Part shown: piece after piece, positions 54,300 through 62,883 of the stretch
How positions within the stretch are numbered: the stretch's first letter is position 1
How the letters are laid out: the number at the start of each line of letters is the position of its first letter
Source of the DNA: Planctomycetota bacterium
GTDB lineage: Bacteria > Planctomycetota > B15-G4 > SIAN01
Reading direction: 5' to 3'
NCBI GenBank assembly: GCA_028289345.1
Contig: JANQQL010000010.1
Coordinates: forward strand, 1 to 64,000
DNA length: 64,000 nt
Translations under genes and position numbers: made by a program
Notes under the pieces: generated by a model
The model's database searches: none
Told to the model about the DNA's origin: nothing
What the model saw: the letters and a program-made list of their open reading frames with translations, nothing else

Positions 54300-55427
54300 T
54301 CAACGTGCGGGGGAAGCCGATTCCTTGCTCAAGGCTTGCAGGAGCTCCACCGTGGCTTCTTGCAAGGCCGACTCTCCGGACCCCGAATTCGCGCACGCAA
54401 CGATCGCCAGGTCGTGTTCCGGGAACACCGCCATCCAAGCCATGAAAGAACCGGCCGAGCCATTGTGCCAGCTAGCCCTCACTCCTCCGATCCCTCGCTT
54501 CATCCACCCGCATCCATAGTCCCCCATCACCGGCTCGTGGAGAAAGCCCACCGACTCCGCCGCCAGATAGTCATCTTCTCCGCGCAAGCCGCGCAAGTGC
54601 ATGCGCGCAAAGAGTGCGAAGCTTTCGATGGAACAGTGCACGTCCCCGGCGGGATCGATCTCCGGAGACAAGCGGTAGGGATCGTCGAGCTCCATGGGTG
54701 TCGGATCGGCCGAGCCTGGGTAGTGACCGGCGGGCTGATGCGGGTTCTCGGGGGTTGCCGGCCAGCCAAAACCGACCCGTTTCATCTCCGCCGGCTCGAA
54801 CACGTATTCCTGCATCAGGTCGGTCCACTCCCGTCCGGTTTGGGATTCGGCAATCGCGACGGCGATGCCGTATCCCACGTTCGAATAGGAGTGACCGTGC
54901 CCGGGACGGTTGACCGGCGGCTGGCTCAAGGCGTGAACCACCAGCTCTTGACGACGCGAGACCGGATCGAGGGATTCGTTTTCCCGAAACGTCTCGAAGA
55001 TGGGCTCTTGTCCCGAGGTCCCAGGGATCACCCCCCCGGTATGGGACAACAGCTGGTGCAAGGTGACGGGAAGGTACTCGGCGCGGATCTCTTCCTTGCG
55101 ATCGGAGAATGCTTCCGCGACGGTGATCTCCCAACTCAGCTCGCCCTCTTCGACGAGCCCCGCCAATGCGGTTGCTGTCATGGCTTTGGTACACGAGCCG
55201 ACATGAAACAGATCGCTCTGTTCCACGGGTTGTGCGTCTCCATGGCGCCTCACCCCGGCAACGCCTTGACCGAGCAATCCCTGGGAGTTGACCGCAGCAA
55301 TGGCCAATGCCGGCTGCTGATGCTTGGCCCGGATCCGTTCGGCAAGCTCGGGGATGTCGATCTCCGTCGCCTCGTCCGTCGGACTCGGGCAACCCAAAAG
55401 GCTCAGCCACACGACCATCTTCATCAT
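54300..55427 (-). CDS. Lipoprotein serine beta-lactamase-like hydrolase
   Basis: A 375-aa class C beta-lactamase/penicillin-binding-like serine hydrolase. Seen: a lipobox (LSLLGCPS, Cys about 13), the SxxK motif in HVGSCTKAM (Ser78, Lys81), the Tyr-x-Asn in YSNVGYG, and HNGSAGS in place of the usual KTG. The family contains esterases, D-aminopeptidases and peptide hydrolases as well as lactamases; actual resistance is not implied. ATG 55427 or 55424 has GGGAG upstream; the open frame reaches 55625. It leads into the S41 gene and is divergent from the regulator at 55561. Confidence 0.82.
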   Translation of the reverse strand: MMKMVVWLSLLGCPSPTDEATEIDIPELAERIRAKHQQPALAIAAVNSQGLLGQGVAGVRRHGDAQPVEQSDLFHVGSCTKAMTATALAGLVEEGELSWEITVAEAFSDRKEEIRAEYLPVTLHQLLSHTGGVIPGTSGQEPIFETFRENESLDPVSRRQELVVHALSQPPVNRPGHGHSYSNVGYGIAVAIAESQTGREWTDLMQEYVFEPAEMKRVGFGWPATPENPHQPAGHYPGSADPTPMELDDPYRLSPEIDPAGDVHCSIESFALFARMHLRGLRGEDDYLAAESVGFLHEPVMGDYGCGWMKRGIGGVRASWHNGSAGSFMAWMAVFPEHDLAIVACANSGSGESALQEATVELLQALSKESASPAR

Positions 55428-55524
55428 CTCGTCTCCCTGAACCCGGAACGGAGAGCTCCCGCGCACGGATCTCCGCTCCCCTTCCTCCCCGCCGACCAAG
55501 ATACGCAACCCCCGGGGCCCCGGC

Positions 55525-55561
55525 TTGACACTTTCTAAAAATAATGCGATTATTTTAGAAA
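55525..55561 (+). promoter_or_regulatory. Promoter overlapped by a palindromic operator
   Basis: TTGACA (55525-55530) is a perfect -35 box. With a 17-bp spacer, GATTAT (55548-55553) fits the -10 at four of six positions. The AT-rich inverted repeat TTTCTAAAAATAAT (55532-55545) and ATTATTTTAGAAA (55549-55561) covers it, with one extra A in the left arm and a 3-bp centre. The right arm ends at the A of the regulator's ATG. Initiation about 7 bp after the -10 would give a leaderless transcript. The site stands out sharply in GC-rich DNA, so the adjacent regulator probably binds it. Confidence 0.65.
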
Positions 55562-56136
55562 TGAACTCTCCCGGGAGAGCCTCCAAGAAACTGATCATTC
55601 GGCGCGCCGACCAGCTCCGCGCCATGCGAGGACCGGTTCGACGCCAGCTCCTGTTCGCGCTGGAAGCGTTGCAGGAAGCCTCGATTGCCGAGCTGGCCGA
55701 TCAACTCCAGCGCTCGCCCGAATCTCTCGCCTACCACGTCAAAGCTCTGGAGAAAGCCGGACTCCTGAAGCCCTGCGGCGTGCGCTCCCGAGGCGGCAGG
55801 GCCGGGCGAACCTATCAGCTGGTCGCGGCCCAGGTTTTGGTCGACCCCAAGCAACGCTCGCCGCGATTTCTCGACGCGTTGGGGGATCTCTACAAGGCTT
55901 CCATGCGCTGGGCAGAGCGGGCCCTGCTGCGCGGACTCGATGCCGACCGCGGTCTCCCAGCGGAAGCACCTCGTCAGAGTGGGCTCCTGCAGGTCCAGGT
56001 CCGAGTGAATCAACGCGGCTTGACCGAACTCCGAAGGAAGCTCCTTGAAGTCGCCGACGAACTTTCGCAGTTGGATGAACCGGATGGCGAGATGATGCAG
56101 GTGGTGACCATCGCATTCAGCCCGCGACCCGAGTGA
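55561..56136 (+). CDS. Winged-helix (ArsR-like) transcriptional regulator
   Basis: A 191-aa DNA-binding protein. Seen: a winged helix-turn-helix at about residues 18-75 with RGPVRRQLLFALEALQEASI, AELADQLQRSPESLAYHVKA and LEKAGLLKPCGVRSRGGRAG, as in HTH_20/ArsR-like regulators. A C-terminal dimerisation or ligand region of about 110 residues follows. ATG 55561 immediately follows the operator, so the message may be leaderless. It lies divergent from the lactamase-S41 operon and probably represses itself and perhaps that operon. The inducer is unknown; there is no metal-binding Cys pair in the helix-turn-helix region. Confidence 0.75.
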   Translation: MNSPGRASKKLIIRRADQLRAMRGPVRRQLLFALEALQEASIAELADQLQRSPESLAYHVKALEKAGLLKPCGVRSRGGRAGRTYQLVAAQVLVDPKQRSPRFLDALGDLYKASMRWAERALLRGLDADRGLPAEAPRQSGLLQVQVRVNQRGLTELRRKLLEVADELSQLDEPDGEMMQVVTIAFSPRPE

Positions 56137-56287
56137 GCACGCCCGCCTCTCGGGTCCTTGCGAGGCTGGCTCGAAACCCCGGTTTGCGGGGGGGCCCCCG
56201 GCGAACTGCCCGCTGAAGGCAAGTCTTTCGCAGAATGGCTTCGGGAATGGGCTCAGCTCTGACTGCCCCGAAGCCGAAGGCTCGGGC

Positions 56288-56293
56288 AAGGAG
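56288..56293 (+). promoter_or_regulatory. Shine-Dalgarno of the putative selenoprotein gene
   Basis: AAGGAG lies 7 nt before ATG 56301 and fixes the start just ahead of the signal peptide; the open frame itself reaches 56235. Confidence 0.65.
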
Positions 56294-56300
56294 ACTCGTC

Positions 56301-56930
56301 ATGGTCCATTCCATCACTGCGTGCTTGCTGACCCTGGTCACCCTGTTCGGACCGGCATCGGCCAACGGCCGCGCCCCCAAGGCCGTCTCCCTGCCAGAGA
56401 TTGGGGAGAAGTATCCGGAACTCCAATTGCAGGATCACCGCGGCCGGACCATTCGCCTCTCCAGTCTGCGCGGCAAGATCATTTTGATCGAGCCGATCGG
56501 CATGACCTGAAGCGGATGCATCGCGTTTGCCGGAGGCAACGAGACCGACAAGGGTGGACTGAGGCAGACTGCTCCCCAAGCAGGAATTCCCTCACTCCGC
56601 AAGGCAGCCAAGCGATACGGCGGGGTGGATCTCCCCCACCGCGACGTCGTGGTGGTGCATCTGCTGCTTTTCGGGTTCGACATGCAGCAACCGAGTGTGG
56701 CAGACGCCAAGGAGTGGGCGGAACACTTCGACTTGGATCCCCGGGAAGGACACTTGGTACTGGTGGGTTCTCCCACGCTCTTCGGTCGAAGCACGATGTC
56801 GAGAGTTCCTGGATTCCAGCTCATCGATCGCGACTTTCGACTTCGCTTCGACAGCACCGGTCACCAGCCCCGGCACGATCTGTGGACTGAGCTCCTTCCG
56901 GCCTTGGGGAAGATGATCAAGCGCCGCTGA
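56301..56930 (+). CDS. Putative exported thioredoxin-fold selenoprotein (T-U-S-G-C)
   Basis: A 209-residue product if the in-frame TGA at 56508-56510 is read as selenocysteine (residue 70). Seen: a signal peptide (HSITACLLTLVTLFGPASAN), a strand, then RTIRLSSLRGKIILIEPIGM followed by T-U-S-G-C, the position of the CxxC redox motif in thioredoxin-like proteins. The same frame then stays open for 140 codons to 56930 with family-like sequence (VVVVHLLLFGFDMQQPSVAD, HLVLVGSPTLFG, LIDRDFRLRFD). There are no other stops. SD AAGGAG lies 7 nt before ATG 56301. A SECIS-like hairpin follows the TGA. The alternative is a Cys-to-stop pseudogene. The role would be thiol-disulfide or peroxide chemistry outside the cytoplasm. 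Confidence 0.75.
56524..56541 (+). promoter_or_regulatory. SECIS-like hairpin after the in-frame TGA
   Basis: RNA CGUUUGCC-GGA-GGCAACG folds into a 7-bp stem with a single bulged U in the 5' arm and a G-containing 3-nt loop. The loop lies 21 nt after the UGA. Distance, bulged U and loop G match the features described for bacterial SECIS elements. It is inside the coding sequence, as in bacteria. No experimental support is available. Confidence 0.55.
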
Positions 56931-57042
56931 CAAGACCGGGGATCGACAGGGAGAATCGACTCCGTTGTCCGAGGAACAGGAATCGGCGCTGCCCTCGGCC
57001 CAGCCATGGATGCGACGACGTGAAGACCGCACGCTCGGCCAG

Positions 57043-58557
57043 TCACCGGCGGGGCTTGTCGAGCGGATCCGTGGGCGCCGGCGCGAAAACGTCGTAGGTT
57101 CGATCCGCCACCACGTGGCGTAGGATGCGTTTCGCTCCCGACGGAAAACGAACGATGACTCGAGCCAGGGTGTCAGCACTTCCGAGGCCGAAGTGCACGG
57201 TCATGTCGTTTTGGGATTTGTAGCTGTTCCCACCGCAAACCACCTGACGAGTTTGAGAAACGCCGCCCGCCAGGACATCGACGGTCGCCCCGACGGCGTA
57301 GTGATTCGGCGCATCGTCCCACAACCGAAACTTGACCCAGTGATTGGACCCACTCTGCGGGTTCACGTAGAGAGACATCGGACCACCCGCATTCTGAACC
57401 GCTAGATCCAGGTCGCCATCGTTGTCGATGTCGGCGACCGCCGCACCGAACGAATCCAGGGACTGATCCACCTGCAAGGTCGGAGCCACGTCGCTGCAGG
57501 GCCAGGTTCCTCCATGGGTGTACAAGCGGTTGTCGCTACTCAGCCCATGGGTCTCGGCATTGCAGACATACAAATCCAAGTGGGCGTCATGATCGTAGTC
57601 GAAGAAAATCGCTCCCCAACCAGTGCGGAAGGACTCCGTCCCCGTCAATGCCTCAGCGATGGTGAACACTCCGTTTCCCTGACCGAGGACCATCGAGTTC
57701 GGCTCGATGCCAATGTTGGTCGAGTAGAGGTCCGGATAGCCGTTGCGGTCGAAGTCACCGCACGCCACCCCCATGGAGTAGATGTTTACGTCCACACCGG
57801 ATGCCGCCGAGACATCGACAAAGTTTCCGCCCACGTTCTCGTAAAGCTGATTGCGGATTTCCGTCTCGTCGGCTTCCTTCTTGTCGTTGGAAATGAACAG
57901 ATCCAGGTCACGATCCCGATCCATGTCAAAGAACACGCCCTGAAAGCCTCGCCAAGTCTTGGTGATGCCTTGAGCGGTGGCGACATCCTGAAAGGTCCCA
58001 TTTCCCAGATTCCGATACAGATGATCTTGGGGACCATATTCGGGAACGAACAAATCGAGCCAACCGTCGCCGTCGTAGTCGCCCACGCTCGGTCCCGTGC
58101 ACGGCCCGGTCAAAGTCAACTGGGCAGCGTCGGTCACGTTCTGGAACTGGAACGGGCCCACCGCCCTCATCAACAACTGCGGGCGATCCACTTGGGTGAT
58201 GAGAAGGTCCAGGTCCCGGTCCCCGTCATAGTCGAAAGCCACCACCCCCGAAGCCTGCTCCAGCTTGGGAATCCCACAGGTCAGGGTGTGGTCGGAGAAG
58301 TGACCGGTCCCGTCGTTCTCGTACAGTGCGAATCCCCGGCCGGAGGCCCCAAGAGCCAGAAGATCCGGATCCCCGTCGTTGTCCAGGTCCGTGAAGGAGA
58401 TTCCATACCCGAGTCCGGCCAAGCCAGGGACGACCGGGGTCACGTGGGTGACGCCACGAGTCGATGCCTCTTCGGTGAAAGGGGTTTGACCGAAGGCGGC
58501 TGGCAGGCTGGCCGCAGACACAGCAGCAACCAAGAACGGACGCAATGCGCGCATCAT
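57043..58557 (-). CDS. Exported CRTAC1-like FG-GAP protein with ASPIC/UnbV domain
   Basis: A 504-aa secreted protein. Seen: a signal peptide (RPFLVAAVSAASLPAAFGQ), then seven FG-GAP/VCBS calcium loops of the type DLDNDGDPDLLAL, DYDGDGWLDLFVP and DIDNDGDLDLAVQ, building a propeller. The C-terminal ASPIC/UnbV domain has NHWVKFRLWDDAPNHYAVGA and VHFGLGSADTLARVIVRFPS. The domain pair is typical of bacterial CRTAC1-like exported proteins. ATG 58557 is set by GAGGAG 6 nt upstream; the open frame reaches 58704. No enzymatic site is known. It is divergent from the glycosyltransferase at 58784. Confidence 0.85.
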   Translation of the reverse strand: MMRALRPFLVAAVSAASLPAAFGQTPFTEEASTRGVTHVTPVVPGLAGLGYGISFTDLDNDGDPDLLALGASGRGFALYENDGTGHFSDHTLTCGIPKLEQASGVVAFDYDGDRDLDLLITQVDRPQLLMRAVGPFQFQNVTDAAQLTLTGPCTGPSVGDYDGDGWLDLFVPEYGPQDHLYRNLGNGTFQDVATAQGITKTWRGFQGVFFDMDRDRDLDLFISNDKKEADETEIRNQLYENVGGNFVDVSAASGVDVNIYSMGVACGDFDRNGYPDLYSTNIGIEPNSMVLGQGNGVFTIAEALTGTESFRTGWGAIFFDYDHDAHLDLYVCNAETHGLSSDNRLYTHGGTWPCSDVAPTLQVDQSLDSFGAAVADIDNDGDLDLAVQNAGGPMSLYVNPQSGSNHWVKFRLWDDAPNHYAVGATVDVLAGGVSQTRQVVCGGNSYKSQNDMTVHFGLGSADTLARVIVRFPSGAKRILRHVVADRTYDVFAPAPTDPLDKPRR

Positions 58558-58770
58558 TCGAATCTCCTCATGACCCGACGTGCCGGATCTCCTCATTCCG
58601 GGAGAAATCCTAGCCACTCGCTCCCAGCTCGTACACCCGAGGGGAGCTGGGCGAGCCTGGTATCGTCGTTCCCCCACGAGGAAGCTGCGGATCTCGACTG
58701 TCACCCTCGCCGCATCGAAGCTCGTTGGGGCGCGGACCGGCGTTGACCCGCGCGGAACCGGTGGCTCTGG

Positions 58771-58776
58771 AGGAGG
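58771..58776 (+). promoter_or_regulatory. Shine-Dalgarno deciding a TTG start
   Basis: AGGAGG lies 7 nt before TTG 58784 and sets the start of the glycosyltransferase, cutting 68 unlikely upstream codons from the open frame. Confidence 0.65.
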
Positions 58777-58783
58777 GACCCCG

Positions 58784-59881
58784 TTGGCCAGAATCGTCTA
58801 TGGAGTTTCCGGAGAGGGCTTCGGCCACTCTTCTCGAGCCCGCGAGATTGCAAGACACCTCCTCGCGACAGGACATGACGTTCACTTGGTCAGTTACGAC
58901 CGCGGTGTCCAGGCGCTGCGTGATGACTTCTCGGTCTTCGAAACCGTCGGGCTTCGCATCGCGGCCAGCGACAACAAAGTGTCAATCGGCAAAACTCTCA
59001 AGGAGAACTTCCGCCAACTTCCCGAGGGCTACCAGAAGTTTCGAGAACTGAAACGGGAACTCTTCCGGGAGTTCCGTCCCCACTGCGTGCTCACCGATTT
59101 CGAGCCGATGACCGCCTACTTGGCCCTCCACCATCGCTTGCCCCTGGTCTCGATCGACAACCAGCACCGCATGCGCTACATGGAATATGAATGCCCCGCG
59201 CATCTCGACACGGACCGACGCATCACCGAGAACGTCATTCGCGCCATTGTTCCGAAGCCGGACGTCTGCTTGGTCACGACCTTCTACTTCGGCCCGACCA
59301 CCAACGAACGAACCTTCTTGTTTCCGCCGATCCTTCGCCAGCCGGTGCGCGACGTCGAACCATCTCCCGGAACGAAGATCTTGGTGTATCTGACCCGAGG
59401 ATTCGAAACCTTCCTCAGTCACCTGAGCCGGTTCCCCCGGGAGCAGTTCCTGGTCTACGGCAGCGACACCGGCCCCCGATCCTCGAACCTGGAATATCGA
59501 CCGTTCAGCAAGGACGGCTTCCTAGAAGATCTCGCCGCCGCCAAGGCCGTGTTCGCCACCGCCGGCTTCACCTTGATGAGCGAAGCCCTGTTCCTGCGCA
59601 AACCGATCCTCGCGGTCCCGATGCAAGGCCAGTTCGAGCAGCAACTGAACGGTTTGCTCCTCGAGGACATGGGCTGCGGAAAGAACGTTCGGGACGTTCG
59701 AGAAGAAGCCGTGGGAGACTTCCTCTACCGGCTTCCGGAGTATCAAGCGCGATTGGCCGAATACGACGCGGGCGATGGCAAAGCGATCTTTCGCAAGCTC
59801 GACACTCTCTTGGAGAACGACGCCAGCGAAGCACGTCGTCTCGCCGAGCAGCGGCGCCAGGAACCGTCCTCCGCGACTTGA
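58784..59881 (+). CDS. MJ1255-type (GT28-like) glycosyltransferase
   Basis: A 365-aa GT-B fold enzyme that would add a sugar from a nucleotide donor. Seen: the N-terminal GVSGEGFGHSSRAREIARHL (residues 6-25, the family's opening Gly-rich loop), LVSIDNQHRMRYMEY in the middle, and the donor-site region AKAVFATAGFTLMSEALFLR with PILAVPMQGQFEQQLNGLLL. These match the MJ1255/VC2487 glycosyltransferase group. TTG 58784 is chosen from AGGAGG upstream. The acceptor is unknown. It is convergent with the beta-helix gene at 60030. Confidence 0.8.
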   Translation: MARIVYGVSGEGFGHSSRAREIARHLLATGHDVHLVSYDRGVQALRDDFSVFETVGLRIAASDNKVSIGKTLKENFRQLPEGYQKFRELKRELFREFRPHCVLTDFEPMTAYLALHHRLPLVSIDNQHRMRYMEYECPAHLDTDRRITENVIRAIVPKPDVCLVTTFYFGPTTNERTFLFPPILRQPVRDVEPSPGTKILVYLTRGFETFLSHLSRFPREQFLVYGSDTGPRSSNLEYRPFSKDGFLEDLAAAKAVFATAGFTLMSEALFLRKPILAVPMQGQFEQQLNGLLLEDMGCGKNVRDVREEAVGDFLYRLPEYQARLAEYDAGDGKAIFRKLDTLLENDASEARRLAEQRRQEPSSAT

Positions 59882-60029
59882 TCGAGTTCGTTGACAGATT
59901 CGCCGAGGCACTCGGTGTCCTGGCGATGCCTACGACAAGGGCGACTCCGGGCGAATGGTTGAGCAGGCGTCACGAAGCCAGGGAGCCGAAGGGCCGGCGA
60001 CGACGTTCACGAATTCCCGGGGCAGGACA

Positions 60030-61229
60030 CTAGTCCGATTCGTCCAAGACGACCAGCCCACACGGATTGCTGAGGGTCAAGCCGCTGGCATCGGAGAAGA
60101 ACGCTTGAGTGTAGAAGACCAAGGACCCGTCCGCCGGCTCTAGCAGCAAGGGAATCGTGGCAGGAATGTCCAAAGTCCCGGATGGGTCGCTGACCATGCC
60201 GGTAAACACTCGCGGTGCCAGGGGAAAACTCAGCAACAACCATCCGCTGGTCTTCGGCCAAGGGGTTTGCCTGGCGGCGAGGGTCGCGAACAGCAGCACT
60301 CGGTCTCCGACAGCGCCTTGGAAACGCAACGTGGCCGCTTCTTGCTCGCGAACAGGGGAGTCAATCGACAACTGCCGGGCCAGCCCAAGGAACTCTTCGG
60401 TGGCCCCCATCGAGCGAAGGTCCACGCCTCCGGCGCCCGCGACGAAGCCCGTGTCGAAGTATTGCAGTGTGGCGTCCGCAGACACGCAGCCGCCATCTCC
60501 GCCGATGCCATCCCCCGCCTCTCCGCCAAGGCTTTGGCTTCCGCCGAGAAACACCTGGGAGTTCTGAGTCCGAATGCCGGCCCCCCCATCGCCGAGCAAC
60601 GCCCCGCCACAGACGTCCTGAAACTGACCGCCATCGCCACCTTCCAACAAAGAGCCGTACACCGCCACCAAGCTGCCCACGGCGACCAGGCCATCGCCGC
60701 CTGGAGTCACCGTGAAGTCCGCTCCGTTGCCACCGCGAAACTGGCAGTTCACCAAGTTGAGCGCGTCACAATCCTCCGCTTTCACTCCGGCCATCCCGTC
60801 AGTTCCCGGCAAACACGCAAACCCGGTCGTTCCTGCAGCTCCCATGCCGGTGCAATCTTCGATCCAGATCGAACCTGCATTGTTGGCAAGCGACACCGCC
60901 GGCACGGCCGGCAGCAACGGGTCGCCAAACGAAAAGCCCTGGACAACGACGCGACTGGATGCGGGAACCTCAGAGATCGAAAGGGGCGGGATCTGGACGG
61001 GCCCTCCGTCCGCAAGGAGCACGACACTGATCCCGGTCACGGTGATGACGTTGCCAAGGATGGGATAGGAACCGGGCTTGACGAGGATCGTCTCTCCCCC
61101 TTTCGCTGCATCCACCGCCTCTTGGACCGTCAGGAAGTCCCCGGACCCGCCGGCATCCACGGTGAAGACTTGACCAATCGCCGAAGAACCAAACAGTGCA
61201 CACGCGAGAAAGACTCTTCCAACAAGCAT
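60030..61229 (-). CDS. Exported right-handed beta-helix protein
   Basis: A 399-aa protein with a signal peptide (VGRVFLACALFGSSAIGQ). The opening FTVDAGGSGDFLTVQEAVDA with ETILVKPGSYP is nearly the same as in the 10736 protein. Gly-rich helix rungs follow (GGNGADFTVTPGGDGLVAVG), then a C-terminal domain of about 110 residues beginning ARQLSIDSPVREQEAATLRF and ending SNPCGLVVLDESD. GGAGG lies 8 nt before ATG 61229; the open frame reaches 61289. A surface role is likely; no lyase active site is evident. Confidence 0.75.
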   Translation of the reverse strand: MLVGRVFLACALFGSSAIGQVFTVDAGGSGDFLTVQEAVDAAKGGETILVKPGSYPILGNVITVTGISVVLLADGGPVQIPPLSISEVPASSRVVVQGFSFGDPLLPAVPAVSLANNAGSIWIEDCTGMGAAGTTGFACLPGTDGMAGVKAEDCDALNLVNCQFRGGNGADFTVTPGGDGLVAVGSLVAVYGSLLEGGDGGQFQDVCGGALLGDGGAGIRTQNSQVFLGGSQSLGGEAGDGIGGDGGCVSADATLQYFDTGFVAGAGGVDLRSMGATEEFLGLARQLSIDSPVREQEAATLRFQGAVGDRVLLFATLAARQTPWPKTSGWLLLSFPLAPRVFTGMVSDPSGTLDIPATIPLLLEPADGSLVFYTQAFFSDASGLTLSNPCGLVVLDESD

Positions 61230-61366
61230 CCAAGCACCCTCCATCCGTCGATCCCGGGAGCGAACGCTGCTCGCGGTGAGGCTCGACAATTTGCACGAAT
61301 GGGCGACTCACCGTCGGCGTCCAAGCGCAAGGTTCCCCACAAGGGGTGGTGACTGTCCGGCTCCGA

Positions 61367-62509
61367 TTATGCCCCTTCGTGGGATGCTTCGGCGAGGGCC
61401 TCACGCAACTCCCTCACGAACTCCTCCTTCCAGATGGAGAAATCGTGTCCGCGCAGCTCCTCCCGGAAGGTGTGTTCGAAGCCGCCCTCGGTCAGGGCCT
61501 CGGACCAGCGCTTGGTCGAAGTCCAGAATCCAGGCTCCCAAAGACCCGCGGTCAGCCGAAACACCGGGTACTTCAGCGCCGGATCCCAATCCGGGGCGGG
61601 ATGGCTCATGCCATTGGAAAACGCCAAGACGTGGCCAAACAGGTCCGGAAATCGCAGAGCAAGTTCGATCGCGAAGTCGGCGCCATTGGAGCAACCGAAG
61701 AACAAGCGTTTGTCCGGTTCGACCGACACTCCCAGCTCTTCTTCGGCCCAAGGAATGACCTCATCCAAGAAGAACTCCAGGTGCCGATAGAACGGATCGT
61801 TCCAGTGCGCTTCTTCGGGGGAATGCGGGTCATCCTTCGGGCCGACGTACTCCCGCACCCGATTTTCGGAACTGGCAGCGGAATGGACGCCCACCAGCAC
61901 CAACGGTGGAAGCTCTCCCGCTAGCAACAATGGCTCCAGAACCTTTGCATAGATCTCCACACCGCCGCCATCGGCCATGAAGACCGCCGTGTTTTCGTCT
62001 TCCGGAGAAAATCCGGGAGGTCGGTAGATAGAGAGATTGCGAGGCTCAGGCAGCGCGCGTGGGGGCATTTCCACGGTCTCGATCGTTCCGCGCAAGGACT
62101 CCGCGACTTGAGCGGCAGGAGGCGCGTCGTTTCCTCGAAACGTTCGATCGGCCCATCTCCCCGGGTCCAGATTCTCCTTCGCGCGGTAGCGCAAAAAGTC
62201 GTAACCGAAGGCGGCGCGCGCCAATCCCTCAATCCGCAACGTCACCGTCCATAGGTCCCCGTTCCCGACTCGCTCGAGAGCAAAACTCGAGAGGCTTCCA
62301 CTAAGTCGGACCTCGTCGGCCTCTGCGGAACGGAGGACGAAGGTGAGTTCGTCTCCTTCGGCCCAGCAGTCCGCTCCCGCTTCTTGCCAAGCCTTCTCGA
62401 GCGTGGCCGAGGTCCATTCACGAGCAACGATTTCGGGCTGGGGCGGCAACTCGGGAAGTGCCGGCGCCTGGGTCCAAGCGAGCCACAAGGAAACAGTCAG
62501 AGCAATCAT
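61367..62509 (-). CDS. Exported enterochelin-esterase-like alpha/beta hydrolase
   Basis: A 380-aa protein with a signal peptide (MIALTVSLWLAWTQAPALP). The first 110 residues look like an Ig/CBM-type N-terminal domain (FVLRSAEADEVRLSGSLSSF). The catalytic domain has NLSIYRPPGFSPEDENTAVF, nucleophile LFFGCSNGADFAIELAL (Ser about 256), LTAGLWEPGFW near the acid, and ELRGHDFSIWK with the His (about 352). The fold matches Fes/putative-esterase enzymes that hydrolyse siderophore or polysaccharide esters. AAGGAGG lies 5 nt before ATG 62509; the open frame reaches 62836. The actual ester is unknown. Confidence 0.85.
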   Translation of the reverse strand: MIALTVSLWLAWTQAPALPELPPQPEIVAREWTSATLEKAWQEAGADCWAEGDELTFVLRSAEADEVRLSGSLSSFALERVGNGDLWTVTLRIEGLARAAFGYDFLRYRAKENLDPGRWADRTFRGNDAPPAAQVAESLRGTIETVEMPPRALPEPRNLSIYRPPGFSPEDENTAVFMADGGGVEIYAKVLEPLLLAGELPPLVLVGVHSAASSENRVREYVGPKDDPHSPEEAHWNDPFYRHLEFFLDEVIPWAEEELGVSVEPDKRLFFGCSNGADFAIELALRFPDLFGHVLAFSNGMSHPAPDWDPALKYPVFRLTAGLWEPGFWTSTKRWSEALTEGGFEHTFREELRGHDFSIWKEEFVRELREALAEASHEGA

Positions 62510-62883
62510 CGAAGCCTCCTTCGGGGATGCACGGTGAGCAAGCGCATGGGAACTCCCAAGGCGGAATTGGTACTGTCCCAACACGGAAAGGGTTCGGAGA
62601 TTTCTTCGAGCCCGTCGAAAGCGATCGCCGCGAGATGGCTCAGTTCCCGGGAAGCGGTGACTTCGGCACCCGCCTTCCGACGTCGCGAGCGGATGGACGG
62701 GAGAGCGGGCCCTCGCCGCGACAGGTTTGCAGGAATCGGACCAGTCGGGATTCGCCCATTGCTTGGCAAGGACACGCGACGGTGGCGGGCAGGAACGGAA
62801 ACCCACCAAGATCAGAACGAGCCCCTGGGGATGCACCGAGGAAGCTCTGAGCCCTCCAAGCGTCGAGGTGAACGGCGGTCTGG
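62510..62883. other. Intergenic region without a recognised gene
   Basis: 374 bp between the esterase start and the end of the BNR-repeat gene, both on the minus strand. It holds the esterase ribosome site and presumably its promoter. Nothing else could be supported. Confidence 0.3.

Noticed and set aside
56625..56930. A separate 101-aa gene starting at GTG 56625
   Set aside because: It lies in the same frame as the upstream thioredoxin segment with no stop other than the TGA, has no ribosome site, and would lack the redox motif. Read-through explains it better.
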